Assembly (NCBI RefSeq): GCF_004187715.1
Contig: NZ_QZWF01000017.1
Location: forward strand, 61,737-125,736
Direction: 5' to 3'
Source: Streptomyces sp. F001
GTDB taxonomy: Bacteria > Actinomycetota > Actinomycetes > Streptomycetales > Streptomycetaceae
Length of the DNA stretch: 64,000 nt
The first letter of the stretch is position 1, and the number at the start of each line of letters is the position of its first letter. This document shows, one piece after another, positions 15,877-25,595 of the stretch. Below the pieces are notes generated by a model, which saw only the letters and a list, made by a program, of their open reading frames with translations, ran no database searches and was not told the DNA's origin. Both the position numbers and the translations under genes were made by a program.

Positions 15877-16974
15877 TCAGCCCTTGGTGGTGCACTTCGG
15901 CAGGTCGGCGGTGTCGCCGCTGCGGATGTCCTCGAGGGCGTCGAGCGCGTCGTCGATGGTGTTCACCTTGACGAGCGTGAGACCGCTGGGGGTGTCCTTG
16001 GCGGCGGACGCGCAGTTGTCGGCGGGCGTCAGGAAGTACTGGGCGCCCTTGCTGCGTGCGCCGACGGTCTTCATCTCGATGCCGCCGATGGGGCCCACCT
16101 CGCCTTCGTCGTCGATGGTGCCGGTGCCGGCGACGAACGAGCCGCCGGTGAGGTTGCCCGGGGTGAGCTTGTCGTAGATGCCGAGCGCGAACATCAGGCC
16201 GGCGCTGGGGCCGCCGACGTCGGCGAGCTTGATGTCGATGGTGAACGGGAACGTGTGGTCCGTGCCCGCGGAGATGCCGACGATGGCGCGCTTCTCGCCG
16301 GTGTCGTCGGAGGTCGTGGTGGTGATCGTGACCTTCTCGGTCTTCGTCGCCGTCCGGTTCTCCTTCTCGGCGGCGGCCTGCTCCTTGGCGGGCACGATCG
16401 TGAAGACGACGTCCTCGCCGGGCTTGTGCCTGGTCACCAGTTCGGCGACGTCGGCGGGCGCCTTCACCGTCGTACTGTCGACGGCCTTGATCACGTCACC
16501 GGCGTGCAGTCTGCCCTCGGCCGGGGAGTCCTTGACCACGGTGGAGACGATCACCCATGACTTCACCGGTACGTCCAGTTCCTTCAGGGCGGCGACCTTG
16601 GCGCTCTCCTGGGACTGGCTGAACTCCTCGGCGTTCTCCTGGGTGGACTGCTCCTCGGTCTTGCCGTCCGGGTAGAGCGTGTCGTGCGGGACGACCTTGT
16701 TGTCGTGCGCGAGCCAGCCGTAGACGGCCTCGACGAGGTTCATACGGTAGTCGGCGCTGGTGACGCGGACGGTGGTCATGTTGAGGTTGCCGCTCGTCGG
16801 ATAGGTCTTGCGACCGGAGATCTGCAGCACCGGCTCGCCGTCGTGGTCCCCGAGGGTGTTCACCGTGGGCCCCGGGGACATCTCCGAGTACGGCACGGGG
16901 ATGAGTACTCCCGCGCACAGGAGCGCGATCAGCATCAGGGTGGAGGCGAGCATCGTCGCGGTGCGGCGTGGCAT
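15877..16974 (-). CDS. YlbL-family PDZ/Lon-like membrane protease
   Basis: A 365-residue membrane-anchored serine protease. One N-terminal transmembrane helix (about residues 8-27) is followed by a PDZ domain (about 140-205) and a Lon-type C-terminal proteolytic domain (about 230-345). The Lon Ser-Lys dyad is visible: Ser in GGPSAGL near residue 258 and Lys in GGIEMKTVGA near 301. The protease faces outward. In Bacillus, YlbL is linked to quality control and removal of a division inhibitor. The substrate here is unknown. It is convergent with the PPA1309 gene. Confidence 0.93.
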   Translation of the reverse strand: MPRRTATMLASTLMLIALLCAGVLIPVPYSEMSPGPTVNTLGDHDGEPVLQISGRKTYPTSGNLNMTTVRVTSADYRMNLVEAVYGWLAHDNKVVPHDTLYPDGKTEEQSTQENAEEFSQSQESAKVAALKELDVPVKSWVIVSTVVKDSPAEGRLHAGDVIKAVDSTTVKAPADVAELVTRHKPGEDVVFTIVPAKEQAAAEKENRTATKTEKVTITTTTSDDTGEKRAIVGISAGTDHTFPFTIDIKLADVGGPSAGLMFALGIYDKLTPGNLTGGSFVAGTGTIDDEGEVGPIGGIEMKTVGARSKGAQYFLTPADNCASAAKDTPSGLTLVKVNTIDDALDALEDIRSGDTADLPKCTTKG

Positions 16975-17027
16975 GGAACGACAGTACGGGACGTTTCTGT
17001 CAGCGCACCGTCAGGGCAGCCCGGCGG

Positions 17028-17192
17028 TCACGGGCTGGTGCGGGACTTCTCCATGGCCTCACGGAAGCGCGCGTACCCGTCCAGCTCGGGGCCGTCGCTT
17101 CGCGCCCTGCGGGTCCGGTTGGCCCAACTGCCCCACAAGCCTGCGGCGATCGCAGCCACAAGCGGAATCAGCAACCAGGCGAGCGCCGCCAT
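17028..17192 (-). CDS. Small single-pass membrane protein (54 aa)
   Basis: A short gene easily missed by length cut-offs. It starts at ATG 17192 with GGGAGG five bases upstream and ends at TGA 17028. The product is a hydrophobic helix (MAALAWLLIPLVAAIAAGLW) followed by a basic stretch (NRTRRARSD) and a polar tail containing GYARFREAMEK. High GC at third positions supports coding. It lies just upstream of the YlbL gene on the same strand, 53 bases away, so co-expression is likely. No family name is known to me. Confidence 0.8.
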   Translation of the reverse strand: MAALAWLLIPLVAAIAAGLWGSWANRTRRARSDGPELDGYARFREAMEKSRTSP

Positions 17193-17371
17193 GCCGACCT
17201 CCCAACCCGATGAGCGTCTGCGACTGACCGATCAGCAGATTAACCGTCTGCACCGACAACGCTCACGTCAGGGGTGCGGTTACGCAACCGGAAGGGTTAA
17301 CGGAGCCCCACAGATTTCAGCAGGCGCCCACCCGCCCACCCGTCGCCCGGCCACCACCCTCAACGACGGCG

Positions 17372-17837
<466 letters not shown>

Positions 17838-17960
17838 CGTGCCTCACGCGTCGGACACCGGGAAACGGGGATTGCACCCGGCACGCGCGTGTGCTGATCG
17901 GAGTCTCCTACGGTCACGTAGCTGCGGGCAGTCGTGCCGCTGGGGCGATGGGATCCCCGC

Positions 17961-18012
17961 TCATGGGGGTCCCCCGCTCGAGCGAAGCCGAGAGTGGGGG
18001 AGGGTGGGCGCA
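17961..18012. repeat. Streptomyces palindromic intergenic repeat
   Basis: GGGGGTCCCCCGCTC...GAG-AGTGGGGGAGGG forms an imperfect stem around GAGCGAAGCC. I recognise this from memory as a very common short repeat between Streptomyces genes. It occupies the gap between moaE and the epimerase gene. No other feature is seen in that gap (17838-18063). Confidence 0.55.
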
Positions 18013-18063
18013 GCGGCACCCGGCCAGCGCCGGGCTGCGCAGCCCACCCGCCCACCCCACGCC

Positions 18064-19176
18064 TCAGATCCGCCGCCGAGCCTTCCGAGCCCGCCGCACC
18101 ACGGCCGCCGCACCCAGCAGCGCCACCGTCGCGCCCGCAGCCCCAGCCGCAGTGGCGTCCTTGCGCCCCAGCCGCCGTCCGACCACGGTGTGCCGCCCGG
18201 AAACCTCCTCCAGCAGTTCCGCAAGCACCTCCTCATTGGTCCACTGCGGCCGCCACCCGGCGTCATGCAGCCGGCTCCCGCTCACCACCCACGGGTACAT
18301 CGTGTACGCCAGATCCCCCGCCGGAGACGGTGTGAGCCCGATCCGGTGCAGCCGGGCCGCCGCCCCGAGCGCGACCGCCGAGGGCAGTTCCATGCGCCGG
18401 ATCCCGCTCAGCTCCTCGACCTCCTCCTGCTCCAGCCACCCGTCACAGCCGACGGCCAGTTCCCCGTCGGCCTTCTCCAGGACGGTGTACTCCAGAGCAC
18501 TGCACAGGTCCTCGACATGGCAGAACTGCCAGGCGGGCCGCGAACCGGCGGCGACCAGCAGCCGAGGGGACTCGAAGTACCTGGTCAGCGCGGTATCGGT
18601 GCCGCCGACCAGCACGGCGGGCCGTACCACGGTCACATTGAGTCCCGGATGTGCCCGCGGAGCGCGCCGCGCGAGCCGCTCGATCTCCAGCAGGTCCCCC
18701 ACCCCCGTGGCCTCCGCGGTGGCGCGCAGTTCGGCGTCCTCGGACAGCGGCAGCTCGTTGTCCGGCAGCGCTCCGTAGACCATCGCCGATGTGCAGAGCA
18801 CGGCCCGGTGGACCCCGGCCGCGGCGGCAGCGGTCAGCACGGTCTGCGTGCCGCGCACGTTGTACGCCGTCCGGGCGGCCGCGTCGGTCTCCAGGTCGAG
18901 GTCGAGCGCCAGGTGCACCACCACGTCCGCGCCCCGCAGCTTCTCCGCGATCGCCGGGTCCCGCACGTCGAGGATGTGCCACTGCGCCGCCGCACACTCG
19001 CCGCGCCGCTCGTCGATGGCGATGACCTGCTTGATCTCCTCCGACGCAGCCAGCCGCGCGGTGAGCAGCGCGCCGACGCCGGACGCGGCGCCGGTGACCG
19101 CGACGACGGGCCCGCGCGGGGCCGACGGGGTTGAGTGGTTTCGCGCTGCGCGAACCTGCGGATCTGGGGAACTCAC
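18064..19176 (-). CDS. NAD-dependent epimerase/dehydratase, SDR family
   Basis: A 370-residue extended short-chain dehydrogenase/reductase. The Rossmann motif TGAASGVG is near residue 28, with conserved Asp in AIDER, DVRDP near 68 and the Ser of LCTSAMVYG near 120. The usual YxxxK is not evident at the expected place (VGDLLEIERLA), so catalytic competence as an epimerase is doubtful. The C-terminus adds a hydrophobic helix and a basic tail (VVRRARKARRRI), suggesting membrane association. The GTG start is chosen because GGAG lies eight bases upstream. The substrate is unknown. Confidence 0.8.
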   Translation of the reverse strand: MSSPDPQVRAARNHSTPSAPRGPVVAVTGAASGVGALLTARLAASEEIKQVIAIDERRGECAAAQWHILDVRDPAIAEKLRGADVVVHLALDLDLETDAAARTAYNVRGTQTVLTAAAAAGVHRAVLCTSAMVYGALPDNELPLSEDAELRATAEATGVGDLLEIERLARRAPRAHPGLNVTVVRPAVLVGGTDTALTRYFESPRLLVAAGSRPAWQFCHVEDLCSALEYTVLEKADGELAVGCDGWLEQEEVEELSGIRRMELPSAVALGAAARLHRIGLTPSPAGDLAYTMYPWVVSGSRLHDAGWRPQWTNEEVLAELLEEVSGRHTVVGRRLGRKDATAAGAAGATVALLGAAAVVRRARKARRRI

Positions 19177-19369
19177 CGGGTGTCTCCAGCGGTTGTCTTC
19201 ACATACGAGCGCGAGTGACGCGTACGTACCAGGTGGCATCCATCCTGCCGCAGGCCGTGAGTCGGCGGAGCACCGAGGCCCGAACCGCCCCGGGTGTCTA
19301 CGCTGGGTGGTGTTGTCGGGCAGTCGTGCCGTCGGAAAGAACCGGCGGCCTTACCAGCCGAGGATTCCC

Positions 19370-20809
19370 GTGAGTGACACCCCATTCGGATTCGGCCTTC
19401 CGCCGGAGGAGCCGGAGAACGGCGACGAGGGCAAGAAGAAGGACGACCAGCAGAGCGGTGGTGGGCAGGGACCGGCCAACCCGTTCGGTTTCGGGCTGCC
19501 CGGCGCCGGAGGCTTTGGCGGCTCCGGTGCGGACAATCCGCTCGCTGCCATGTTCGGTTCGCTGAACCCCACCGATCTGGGCGCCGCGTTCCAGCAGCTG
19601 GGCCAGATGCTCTCCTATGAGGGCGGCCCGGTGAACTGGGACATGGCCAAGCAGATCGCCCGCCAGACGGTCTCCCAGGGCACGTCGGACGGCTCGAAGG
19701 ACGCGAGCGTCGGCCCCGCCGAGCGCACCGCGGTCCAGGAGGCCGTCCGCCTGGCCGACCTGTGGCTGGACGATGCCACGTCCCTGCCGTCGGGCGCCGC
19801 CTCCGCGGTGGCCTGGAGCCGCGCGGAGTGGGTCGAGGCGACCCTGCCCGCGTGGCAGGAGCTCGTCGACCCGGTCGCCGAGCGCGTCGGCGCGGCCATG
19901 GGCGATGTCCTGCCGGAGGAGATGCAGGCCATGGCGGGCCCGCTGATCGGCATGATGCGCTCGATGGGCGGCGCGATGTTCGGTACGCAGATCGGGCAGG
20001 CCGTGGGCGTGCTCGCGGGCGAGGTGATCGGCTCGACCGACATCGGCCTGCCGCTCGGCCCGTCCGGCAAGGCCGCGCTGCTGCCGGTCAACATCGAGGC
20101 GTTCGGCAAGGACCTGGGCGTACCGAAGGAGGAGGTGCGGCTGTATCTCGCCCTGCGTGAGGCCGCCCACCAGCGCCTGTTCGCGCATGTGCCGTGGCTG
20201 CGCTCGCACCTGTTCGGCGCGGTCGACGGGTACGCGCGCGGGATCAAGGTCGACACGGCCAAGCTGGAGGACGTGGTCGGCCAGTTCGATCCGCAGAACC
20301 CCGAGCAGCTGCAGGACGCCCTCCAGCAGGGCATGTTCCAGCCGGAGGACACCCCGGAGCAGAAGGCCGCCCTGGCCCGTCTGGAGACCGCTCTGGCGCT
20401 CGTGGAGGGCTGGGTGGACGCGGTGGTCCACGCGGCGGCGAAGCCGCGTCTGTCGTCCGCCGACGCCCTGCGTGAGACGCTGCGTCGCCGGCGCGCCTCG
20501 GGTGGCCCGGCCGAGCAGACCTTCGCCACGCTGATCGGCCTGGAGCTGCGCCCGCGCCGGCTGCGCGACGCCTCCCGTCTGTGGGCGTCCCTCACGGACG
20601 CGCGCGGTGTCGACGGCCGGGACGCCCTGTGGGCCCACCCGGACATGCTGCCGACGGCCTCCGACCTGGACGACCCGGACGGCTTCGTGCACCGGGAGCA
20701 GATCGACTTCTCCGAGCTGGACAAGATGCTCGGCGAGGCGGCGGATGGCTCCGCCGGGAAGCCGAACCTGAAGAAGGACGACGACTCCAAGGGCGACGAC
20801 ACCGAGTGA
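19370..20809 (+). CDS. DUF2342 zinc-dependent metalloprotease-like protein
   Basis: A 479-residue protein of the actinobacterial DUF2342 family, annotated elsewhere as zincin-like hydrolase or F420-biosynthesis-associated. The N-terminus (about 70 residues) is Gly/Pro-rich with the duplicated short motif NPFGFGLP/TPFGFGLP. The helical core carries LREAAHQRLFAHVPWL near residue 260, where an inverted E-A-A-H zinc motif would sit. The C-terminus is acidic/lysine-rich. No signal peptide. The GTG has GAGG nearby. Its TGA overlaps the GTG of the NUDIX gene by four bases, indicating coupling. Confidence 0.82.
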   Translation: MSDTPFGFGLPPEEPENGDEGKKKDDQQSGGGQGPANPFGFGLPGAGGFGGSGADNPLAAMFGSLNPTDLGAAFQQLGQMLSYEGGPVNWDMAKQIARQTVSQGTSDGSKDASVGPAERTAVQEAVRLADLWLDDATSLPSGAASAVAWSRAEWVEATLPAWQELVDPVAERVGAAMGDVLPEEMQAMAGPLIGMMRSMGGAMFGTQIGQAVGVLAGEVIGSTDIGLPLGPSGKAALLPVNIEAFGKDLGVPKEEVRLYLALREAAHQRLFAHVPWLRSHLFGAVDGYARGIKVDTAKLEDVVGQFDPQNPEQLQDALQQGMFQPEDTPEQKAALARLETALALVEGWVDAVVHAAAKPRLSSADALRETLRRRRASGGPAEQTFATLIGLELRPRRLRDASRLWASLTDARGVDGRDALWAHPDMLPTASDLDDPDGFVHREQIDFSELDKMLGEAADGSAGKPNLKKDDDSKGDDTE

Positions 20810-21342
20810 GCCTGTACGACAACGCGGTCCTCGCACTGAAGGAGTACGAGGACCAGGAAGAGTTGCGCCAGGCCTACCTGGACCACCTCGCGGAGCACCC
20901 GGACGGCATGTGGAAGGCGTGCCAGGACGGGCACATCACAGCGAGCGCCCTGGTGATCGACCCCTCACGCGGGCGTGTGCTGCTGACCCTGCACAAGAAA
21001 TTGCGGATGTGGCTGCAGATGGGCGGCCACTGCGAGCCGGGTGACGCCACCCTGGCGGCTGCGGCCCTGCGCGAGGCCACGGAAGAGTCCGGCGTCGGCG
21101 GGCTGACGCTGCTGCCGGGCGGCCCTGTGCGGCTCGACCGGCATCCGATCCCGCCCCCGTGCCACTGCCACTTCGACGTCCAGTACGCGGTCCTGGCCCC
21201 GCCGGACGCGGTGCACGAGGTCAGTGACGAGTCCCTCGACGTGCGCTGGTTCGCCTACGACGAGGTGCCTGAGGTCGCCGACGAGTCCGTCGTACGACTG
21301 CTGGAGGCGACCCGCGCCAGGCTGCGAACGCGTAAGGGGTGA
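20806..21342 (+). CDS. NUDIX hydrolase
   Basis: A 178-residue pyrophosphohydrolase. The NUDIX box GHCEPGD...LREATEESGV spans about residues 67-91 with all key Glu residues. A C-terminal patch RHPIPP...HCHFDVQYAV is characteristic of a subfamily widespread in actinobacteria. The substrate is unknown. The start GTG overlaps the upstream stop (GTGA), so the two genes form an operon. Confidence 0.9.
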   Translation: MSLYDNAVLALKEYEDQEELRQAYLDHLAEHPDGMWKACQDGHITASALVIDPSRGRVLLTLHKKLRMWLQMGGHCEPGDATLAAAALREATEESGVGGLTLLPGGPVRLDRHPIPPPCHCHFDVQYAVLAPPDAVHEVSDESLDVRWFAYDEVPEVADESVVRLLEATRARLRTRKG

Positions 21343-21365
21343 CTGCTCTTGCAGTCACCCCTTAC
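21332..21365. terminator. Convergent terminator overlapping NUDIX stop codon
   Basis: GTAAGGGGTGACTGC (21332-21346) pairs perfectly with GCAGTCACCCCTTAC (21351-21365) around TCTT. The NUDIX stop codon lies in the left arm, and the AIM24 operon ends 17 bases beyond. Confidence 0.85.
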
Positions 21366-21381
21366 CGATCGTCACGTCGGC

Positions 21382-22137
21382 TCAGCTCCAGACGTTCCCC
21401 TGGTTCTGCCCGCGCGCCCCGTGCTGCCCCATGCCGAACTGCGCGGCCGCACCCTGCCCGATCTGGGCGTTCTGCGGCGGCAGCAGTTCGCTGGGCTGGA
21501 TCAGCGCGTAGCCGGTGCCCATGAAGCTGAGCTCCCAGCCCTCTCCGGTGTTGCCGCGGCGCCGCCACACGCCGGAGGAGTGCGTCTGTGCCTGCATCTG
21601 CACGCGCAGCCCGGTGGACCAGGCGACGATCGCGTCGGCGTCGCAGTTGACGTACTTGTCCGGGGTGACCTGCATCAGCAGCGGCGCGCCCGAGGTCATG
21701 AGGGCGACCTGGCCGCGGCCGGTGATGTTGAGCTGGTACTTCCCGGACCCGGAGATGCCGTACAGGCTGTCGACGGCGATGACCTCGTGGTGCAGCGAGG
21801 AGTCCATGGCCAGCACGTAGCTGCTGTCGACGGTGAGGCCCTCCTGGTCCACCTCCATCACATGGATGTGCTGGGCGAGGTTGGCGAAGTAGACCGTGCC
21901 CTGCCCGTGGCAGCGCATCAGGTCCAAGCCCTCGCCGGTGTGCGCACGCGCGCGTGACCGGCTGTTGCCCTGGTACTCGGCGTCGAACTCGACGAGCCCC
22001 TGATAGGCGACCATGGTGCCCTTGCGGGCCAGGATGTCGTCGTGGCCCTCCAGGGCGACGCGCAGCATCTGCTTGTTCTGCAGGCTCCAGCGTTCCTGGG
22101 TCTGCTGGTCGTTGTGGGCGAAAAGCGGACTCTGCAT
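21382..22137 (-). CDS. AIM24 family protein, third gene of operon
   Basis: A 251-residue AIM24-domain protein (double beta-helix related to the TerD/tryptophan-RNA-attenuator-like fold). Typical family phrases are MVAYQGLVEF near residue 42, GEGLDLMRCHGQGTVYFAN near 67-85 (as shorter motifs GEGLDLMRC and GTVYFAN), and GSGKYQLNITGRGQVAL near 128. A Gly/Gln-rich tail follows. The function of bacterial AIM24 proteins is unknown; in yeast a homologue affects mitochondrial cristae. It lies 16 bases after the second AIM24 gene. Confidence 0.88.
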   Translation of the reverse strand: MQSPLFAHNDQQTQERWSLQNKQMLRVALEGHDDILARKGTMVAYQGLVEFDAEYQGNSRSRARAHTGEGLDLMRCHGQGTVYFANLAQHIHVMEVDQEGLTVDSSYVLAMDSSLHHEVIAVDSLYGISGSGKYQLNITGRGQVALMTSGAPLLMQVTPDKYVNCDADAIVAWSTGLRVQMQAQTHSSGVWRRRGNTGEGWELSFMGTGYALIQPSELLPPQNAQIGQGAAAQFGMGQHGARGQNQGNVWS

Positions 22138-22153
22138 GGTGTGGTGCTCCCCC

Positions 22154-22834
22154 TCAGCCCCGGACCCGGAGACGGTCGGTGCTGTCCTCGCTGGGCTGGA
22201 CAACGACGATGCCCTGGCCGGAGAAGGCCATCTGGTAGGCCTCACCGCTGCCGCGGCCGATGAGCGACTGCGCCCTGAAGCTGCGCTTGCCCTTCACCTT
22301 GAGGTTCGGCGACCAGGCGACGAGCGCGTCCGGGTCGACGTAGGTCTCGTCCTCGCCGCCGCCGCAGTCGACGACGATCGGCTTGCCCCGGGAGGTCAGC
22401 GCGACCCAGCCCTGCCCGGAGATCCTGGTGTTCCACAGGCCCTGTCCGGCGAACTTCGCCAGCCCCTTGACCCGCTCCACGCCCCACGTGAGGTGCGCGT
22501 CGAAGGCGAGCAGGTTGGTGGCGTTGACGGAGATCCCGTCGCCGTTGAGGTTGATCACGACGACGTTGGCGCCGTAGTCGGCGAGGTAGAGCAGGCCGTC
22601 CCCGGAGCACTTCATCAGGGGCGCGCCCTCACCGGTGAGCCAGTCCTTCGCGATCTGCCGGACGGCCGGCGGGTTGGGCTCGTACTGGACGAAGCCTTCG
22701 TAGGCGACCATCGACCCCACGCGCGCGAGGAGGTCGTTTCCGGTCTGCATGGCGACTTTCAGCATGTGGTTGCCGTGGTTCTCCATGCGGGCGGTGACGG
22801 GTGCGGGGGCGTAGCCCGCGAGCGGCTGGTTCAT
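22154..22834 (-). CDS. AIM24 family protein, second gene of operon
   Basis: A 226-residue AIM24-domain protein, clearly a paralogue of its two neighbours. Shared features are GNDLLARVGSMVAYEGFVQY near residue 32 (as GSMVAYEG), GEGAPLMKCSGDGLLYLAD near 68, and GQGLWNTRISGQGWVAL near 128. It has no signal peptide or membrane segment. The gene is 14 bases after the TerD-AIM24 fusion and 16 before the last AIM24 gene, so three AIM24 domains come from one transcript. Confidence 0.88.
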   Translation of the reverse strand: MNQPLAGYAPAPVTARMENHGNHMLKVAMQTGNDLLARVGSMVAYEGFVQYEPNPPAVRQIAKDWLTGEGAPLMKCSGDGLLYLADYGANVVVINLNGDGISVNATNLLAFDAHLTWGVERVKGLAKFAGQGLWNTRISGQGWVALTSRGKPIVVDCGGGEDETYVDPDALVAWSPNLKVKGKRSFRAQSLIGRGSGEAYQMAFSGQGIVVVQPSEDSTDRLRVRG

Positions 22835-22848
22835 GACGGGCTCTCCCT

Positions 22849-24571
22849 TTAGATCTCGTACGGCTGGACGACGATGAAGTTTCCGGGCGCGCCCCGGAAC
22901 TGGAGGTTGACGCTCTCTCCGGTGTCGCCGGGGTAGGAGTTGCGGCGCATCCGGACCTGGCTGGAGACGACCACCTGGGCGGCGGCCGACCAGGCGACCA
23001 CGGCGTTGCAGTCGGCGAACGTGGTCGGCGTGACCGGCAGCACGACGGGCGTGCCGTGCGTCTTGACGACGATCGTGCCGGTGCCGGTGAACTGCATCGT
23101 GAACAGCGCGCCGCCCGGGATGCCGTGCCCCTCGATGCGGCGGACCTCGTACTGCAGGCTCTCGTCGAAGGCGAGGACGTTCTCGGCGGAGACGCAGATC
23201 CCGTCGCCCTGGAGCTCGATGGGGTGCAGCATCGTGGAGTTCTCGGCGAGGAACACCTGGCCCTGGCCGGTACAGCGCATCAGCTGCATCTCCTGGCCGG
23301 TCGCGTTGCCCACGATCCGGCCGGCGAATCCGGCGCCCTTGTAGCTGAAGTCGACCTTGCCCTGGTAGAGCACCATGCTGCCCTGCCGGGCAAGCACGGG
23401 CTGGCCGCCGATGCCGAGGTCGACGCGGACGAGCTTCCTGTTCTGCTGCGTCCAGCGCTGCCCGGTGGGCGTCTCCTTGAACTGCTGGAGTGCGCCGGCC
23501 ACACCGGGCGCCTGCGGGGCGCCTCCCTGGGGGGCGCCGTAGGGGGCCGTCGGCTGACCGGGGACCTGCCCGGCGGGGGCTGCTGCCCGTAGCCCGGGGG
23601 CGGGGTCGGCTGTCCGTAACCGGGGGCGGCGTGGGGGCCTGCGGGGCCTGCGGCTGTGCGTAGCCGGGGGGCAGCGGGGCGCTCTGGCCGTACGAGGCCT
23701 GGGGCGGCTGCTGGCCCGGCTGGCCGTACGCGGGTTGCTGCTGGGGGCTGGCCGTAGGGCGGCGCGGGCGCCGGGCGGGCGGTGGTACGGCGCCGCCGGG
23801 CGGGTCATGGGCGCGACGACGGTCGGCGCAGTGTGTACCTGAGGTGCGGACGCCGGGGGCGGGGTGGCTCCCGCGGGGGCGCGAATCCTGCGCTGCGGGC
23901 TGCGGCGTGGGAGCCGGGGCGGGTGCCGGGGTGGAGGCGGGTGCGGCCGGGGCTCCGAACGCGGGCGGCACGGCGGCCTGGGCGGGCGGGGCGAAGCCAG
24001 GAGCGGCACCGGCGGGCGGCTGAGGCTCGGCCGGCGCCTCCTCCTCGGCGACCTCACCACCGAAGTTCTTCAGCAGCGCGTCCAGCCCGCCGTCGAAGCC
24101 CTGTCCGACGGCCGCGAACCGCCACACGTCCTTCAGGTAGAAGTCGCCCAGCATGACGGCCCGTTCGGTGGAGAACTCCGAGCCGTTGAACGAGTACCGG
24201 GCCACCTCCTCACCGCCCGCGACGATGCGGATGTATCCGGGGTTGATCTGCGACATCTGCCCGGCGCCGTCGATCGTCGCCGTGAACGACAGCTTCTGGA
24301 TCTGCGGCGGGATCCGGTCGAGCGTGACCCGGAAGGACTCCGTGTCGCCCGCCTGGGCACCGAGCAGCTGAAGGGCCTCCTCGGGAGACTTCGGCTGGTT
24401 GAAGAAGACGAAGTACCGGTCGTCCGACAGCCGTTCGTCGGCGTCCAGACCGAAGCAACTGATGTCGAAGCTCAGTCCGGGACCCGAGATCTGCACGCCT
24501 ACGTACAGATCCGTGCCCGCGGTGAGGTCACTGATCCTGGCCTTGTGGCCGCGTTGGAATTCCCTGGCCAT
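22849..24571 (-). pseudogene. TerD-AIM24 fusion, frameshifted in linker as sequenced
   Basis: The first gene of the operon encodes an N-terminal TerD domain (about residues 1-175: MAREFQRGHKARISDL, FGLDADERLSDDRYFVFFNQ as two separate motifs, GDFYLKDVWRFA). A Pro/Ala/Gln/Gly-rich linker of about 180 residues and a C-terminal AIM24 domain (from QRWTQQNRKLVRV to VVQPYEI) follow. The TerD and AIM24 parts are intact but in different frames. In the linker (about 23560-23900) plausible Pro/Gln/Tyr-Gly repeats switch between three frames at least four times at C/G runs, so indel errors are likely. TerD proteins bind calcium and belong to the tellurite/stress-response Ter system. Confidence 0.82.
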
Positions 24572-24718
24572 GCGTAACGACCGTCCCCCATCCGGAATGC
24601 GAGTGCGTCGCGCCAGGCTAACGGCAAACGCAGACACCGGACGAAGTCGGTACAGACCCGGTACAGAACCACTGCTCAGCGGTGGCTGAGGGCAGGTCAG
24701 CCCGTTGCAGGGCGGGGG

Positions 24719-25315
24719 TCACTCACCGCGCGCGCCGGGCAGATGCGGCAACCGCTCGGCGGCGACCACGCCTTCCAGGTAGCCCCGCGCCCGCTCGGTG
24801 CGCGGATACGCCTCCAGCAGCCGCCAGAAGCGGGGCCCGTGTCCGGGCACCAGCAGATGCGCCAACTCGTGGAGGAGGACGTAGTCGAGGACGTATTCGG
24901 GCATGCCCTGCAGACGGTGCGACAGCCGGATGCTGCCCTCGGACGGGGTGCACGAGCCCCAGCGCGTGTTCTGGTTGGTGACCCAGCGCACCGAGGCGGG
25001 CCGGGCACGGCCGTCGAAGTACTGGGCGGACAGTCGCTCGGCACGCTCGGCCAGTTCGGCGTCGCCGAGCACCCGCTTGCTCTCCTGGGCGGCCAGTTTG
25101 TCGAGCATGACGGTCACCCAGCGCTGCTCCTCAGCCTCGGACATCCGGGCTGGGATGAGCACGACGGTGCGATCGCCCTCGCGGTACGCGGAGACCGTCC
25201 TGCGTCGACGGGCACTCCGGCGCACCTCGATCGGGCTCGCCCCCGAGCCGCTCGACGGCGGACTCGTCGTGCTGCGCTGTGGCTTTCCGGCGCGGTGCAG
25301 TGGGTCGGCGGACAC
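24719..25315 (-). CDS. YgjP-like (DUF45) metallopeptidase
   Basis: A 198-residue zinc metallopeptidase-like protein of the YgjP/WLM-type M48 relatives. The conserved NTRWGSC near residue 117 precedes the zinc motif LLHELAHL near 148-155, and HGPRFWRLL supplies the third ligand region near 160. The N-terminal 30 residues are low-complexity. The start is GTG. The biological substrate is not known; a link to nucleic-acid processing is suspected for the family because of frequent association with restriction loci. It is divergent from the ThiF-like gene. Confidence 0.85.
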   Translation of the reverse strand: MSADPLHRAGKPQRSTTSPPSSGSGASPIEVRRSARRRRTVSAYREGDRTVVLIPARMSEAEEQRWVTVMLDKLAAQESKRVLGDAELAERAERLSAQYFDGRARPASVRWVTNQNTRWGSCTPSEGSIRLSHRLQGMPEYVLDYVLLHELAHLLVPGHGPRFWRLLEAYPRTERARGYLEGVVAAERLPHLPGARGE

Positions 25316-25595
25316 GCCCCGACGTTACCCGCTGCACACAGGGGAAGTCCCGACTCCGGGACGGTTCGATTCCGATCCCCCACCGAGCGTTTGATTTGTA
25401 CGACAAACATGCACCGCCTGTGGACAACTTTCGGCACCGAACGGCCGCGCCAGGCATGCTGGCACTCGTCGGCGGAGCACAGACCACCTCCATCGACGAA
25501 CCGCACTAAAGAGCAACAAACGGGACAAGAAGAGGCAGGACAGGGACCAGGACCGGGACCTGACCGCGACCTTCCAGGGGCTACGGGGGCCTGAC

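Noticed and set aside
18791..20836. Very long open frames on the strand opposite real genes, for example across the DUF2342, AdnA, UvrD2 and kinase-fusion genes
   Set aside because: Expected in about 72 percent GC DNA. Their translations are Arg/Pro/Gly-rich, lack domains, and lie over genes with clear motifs.
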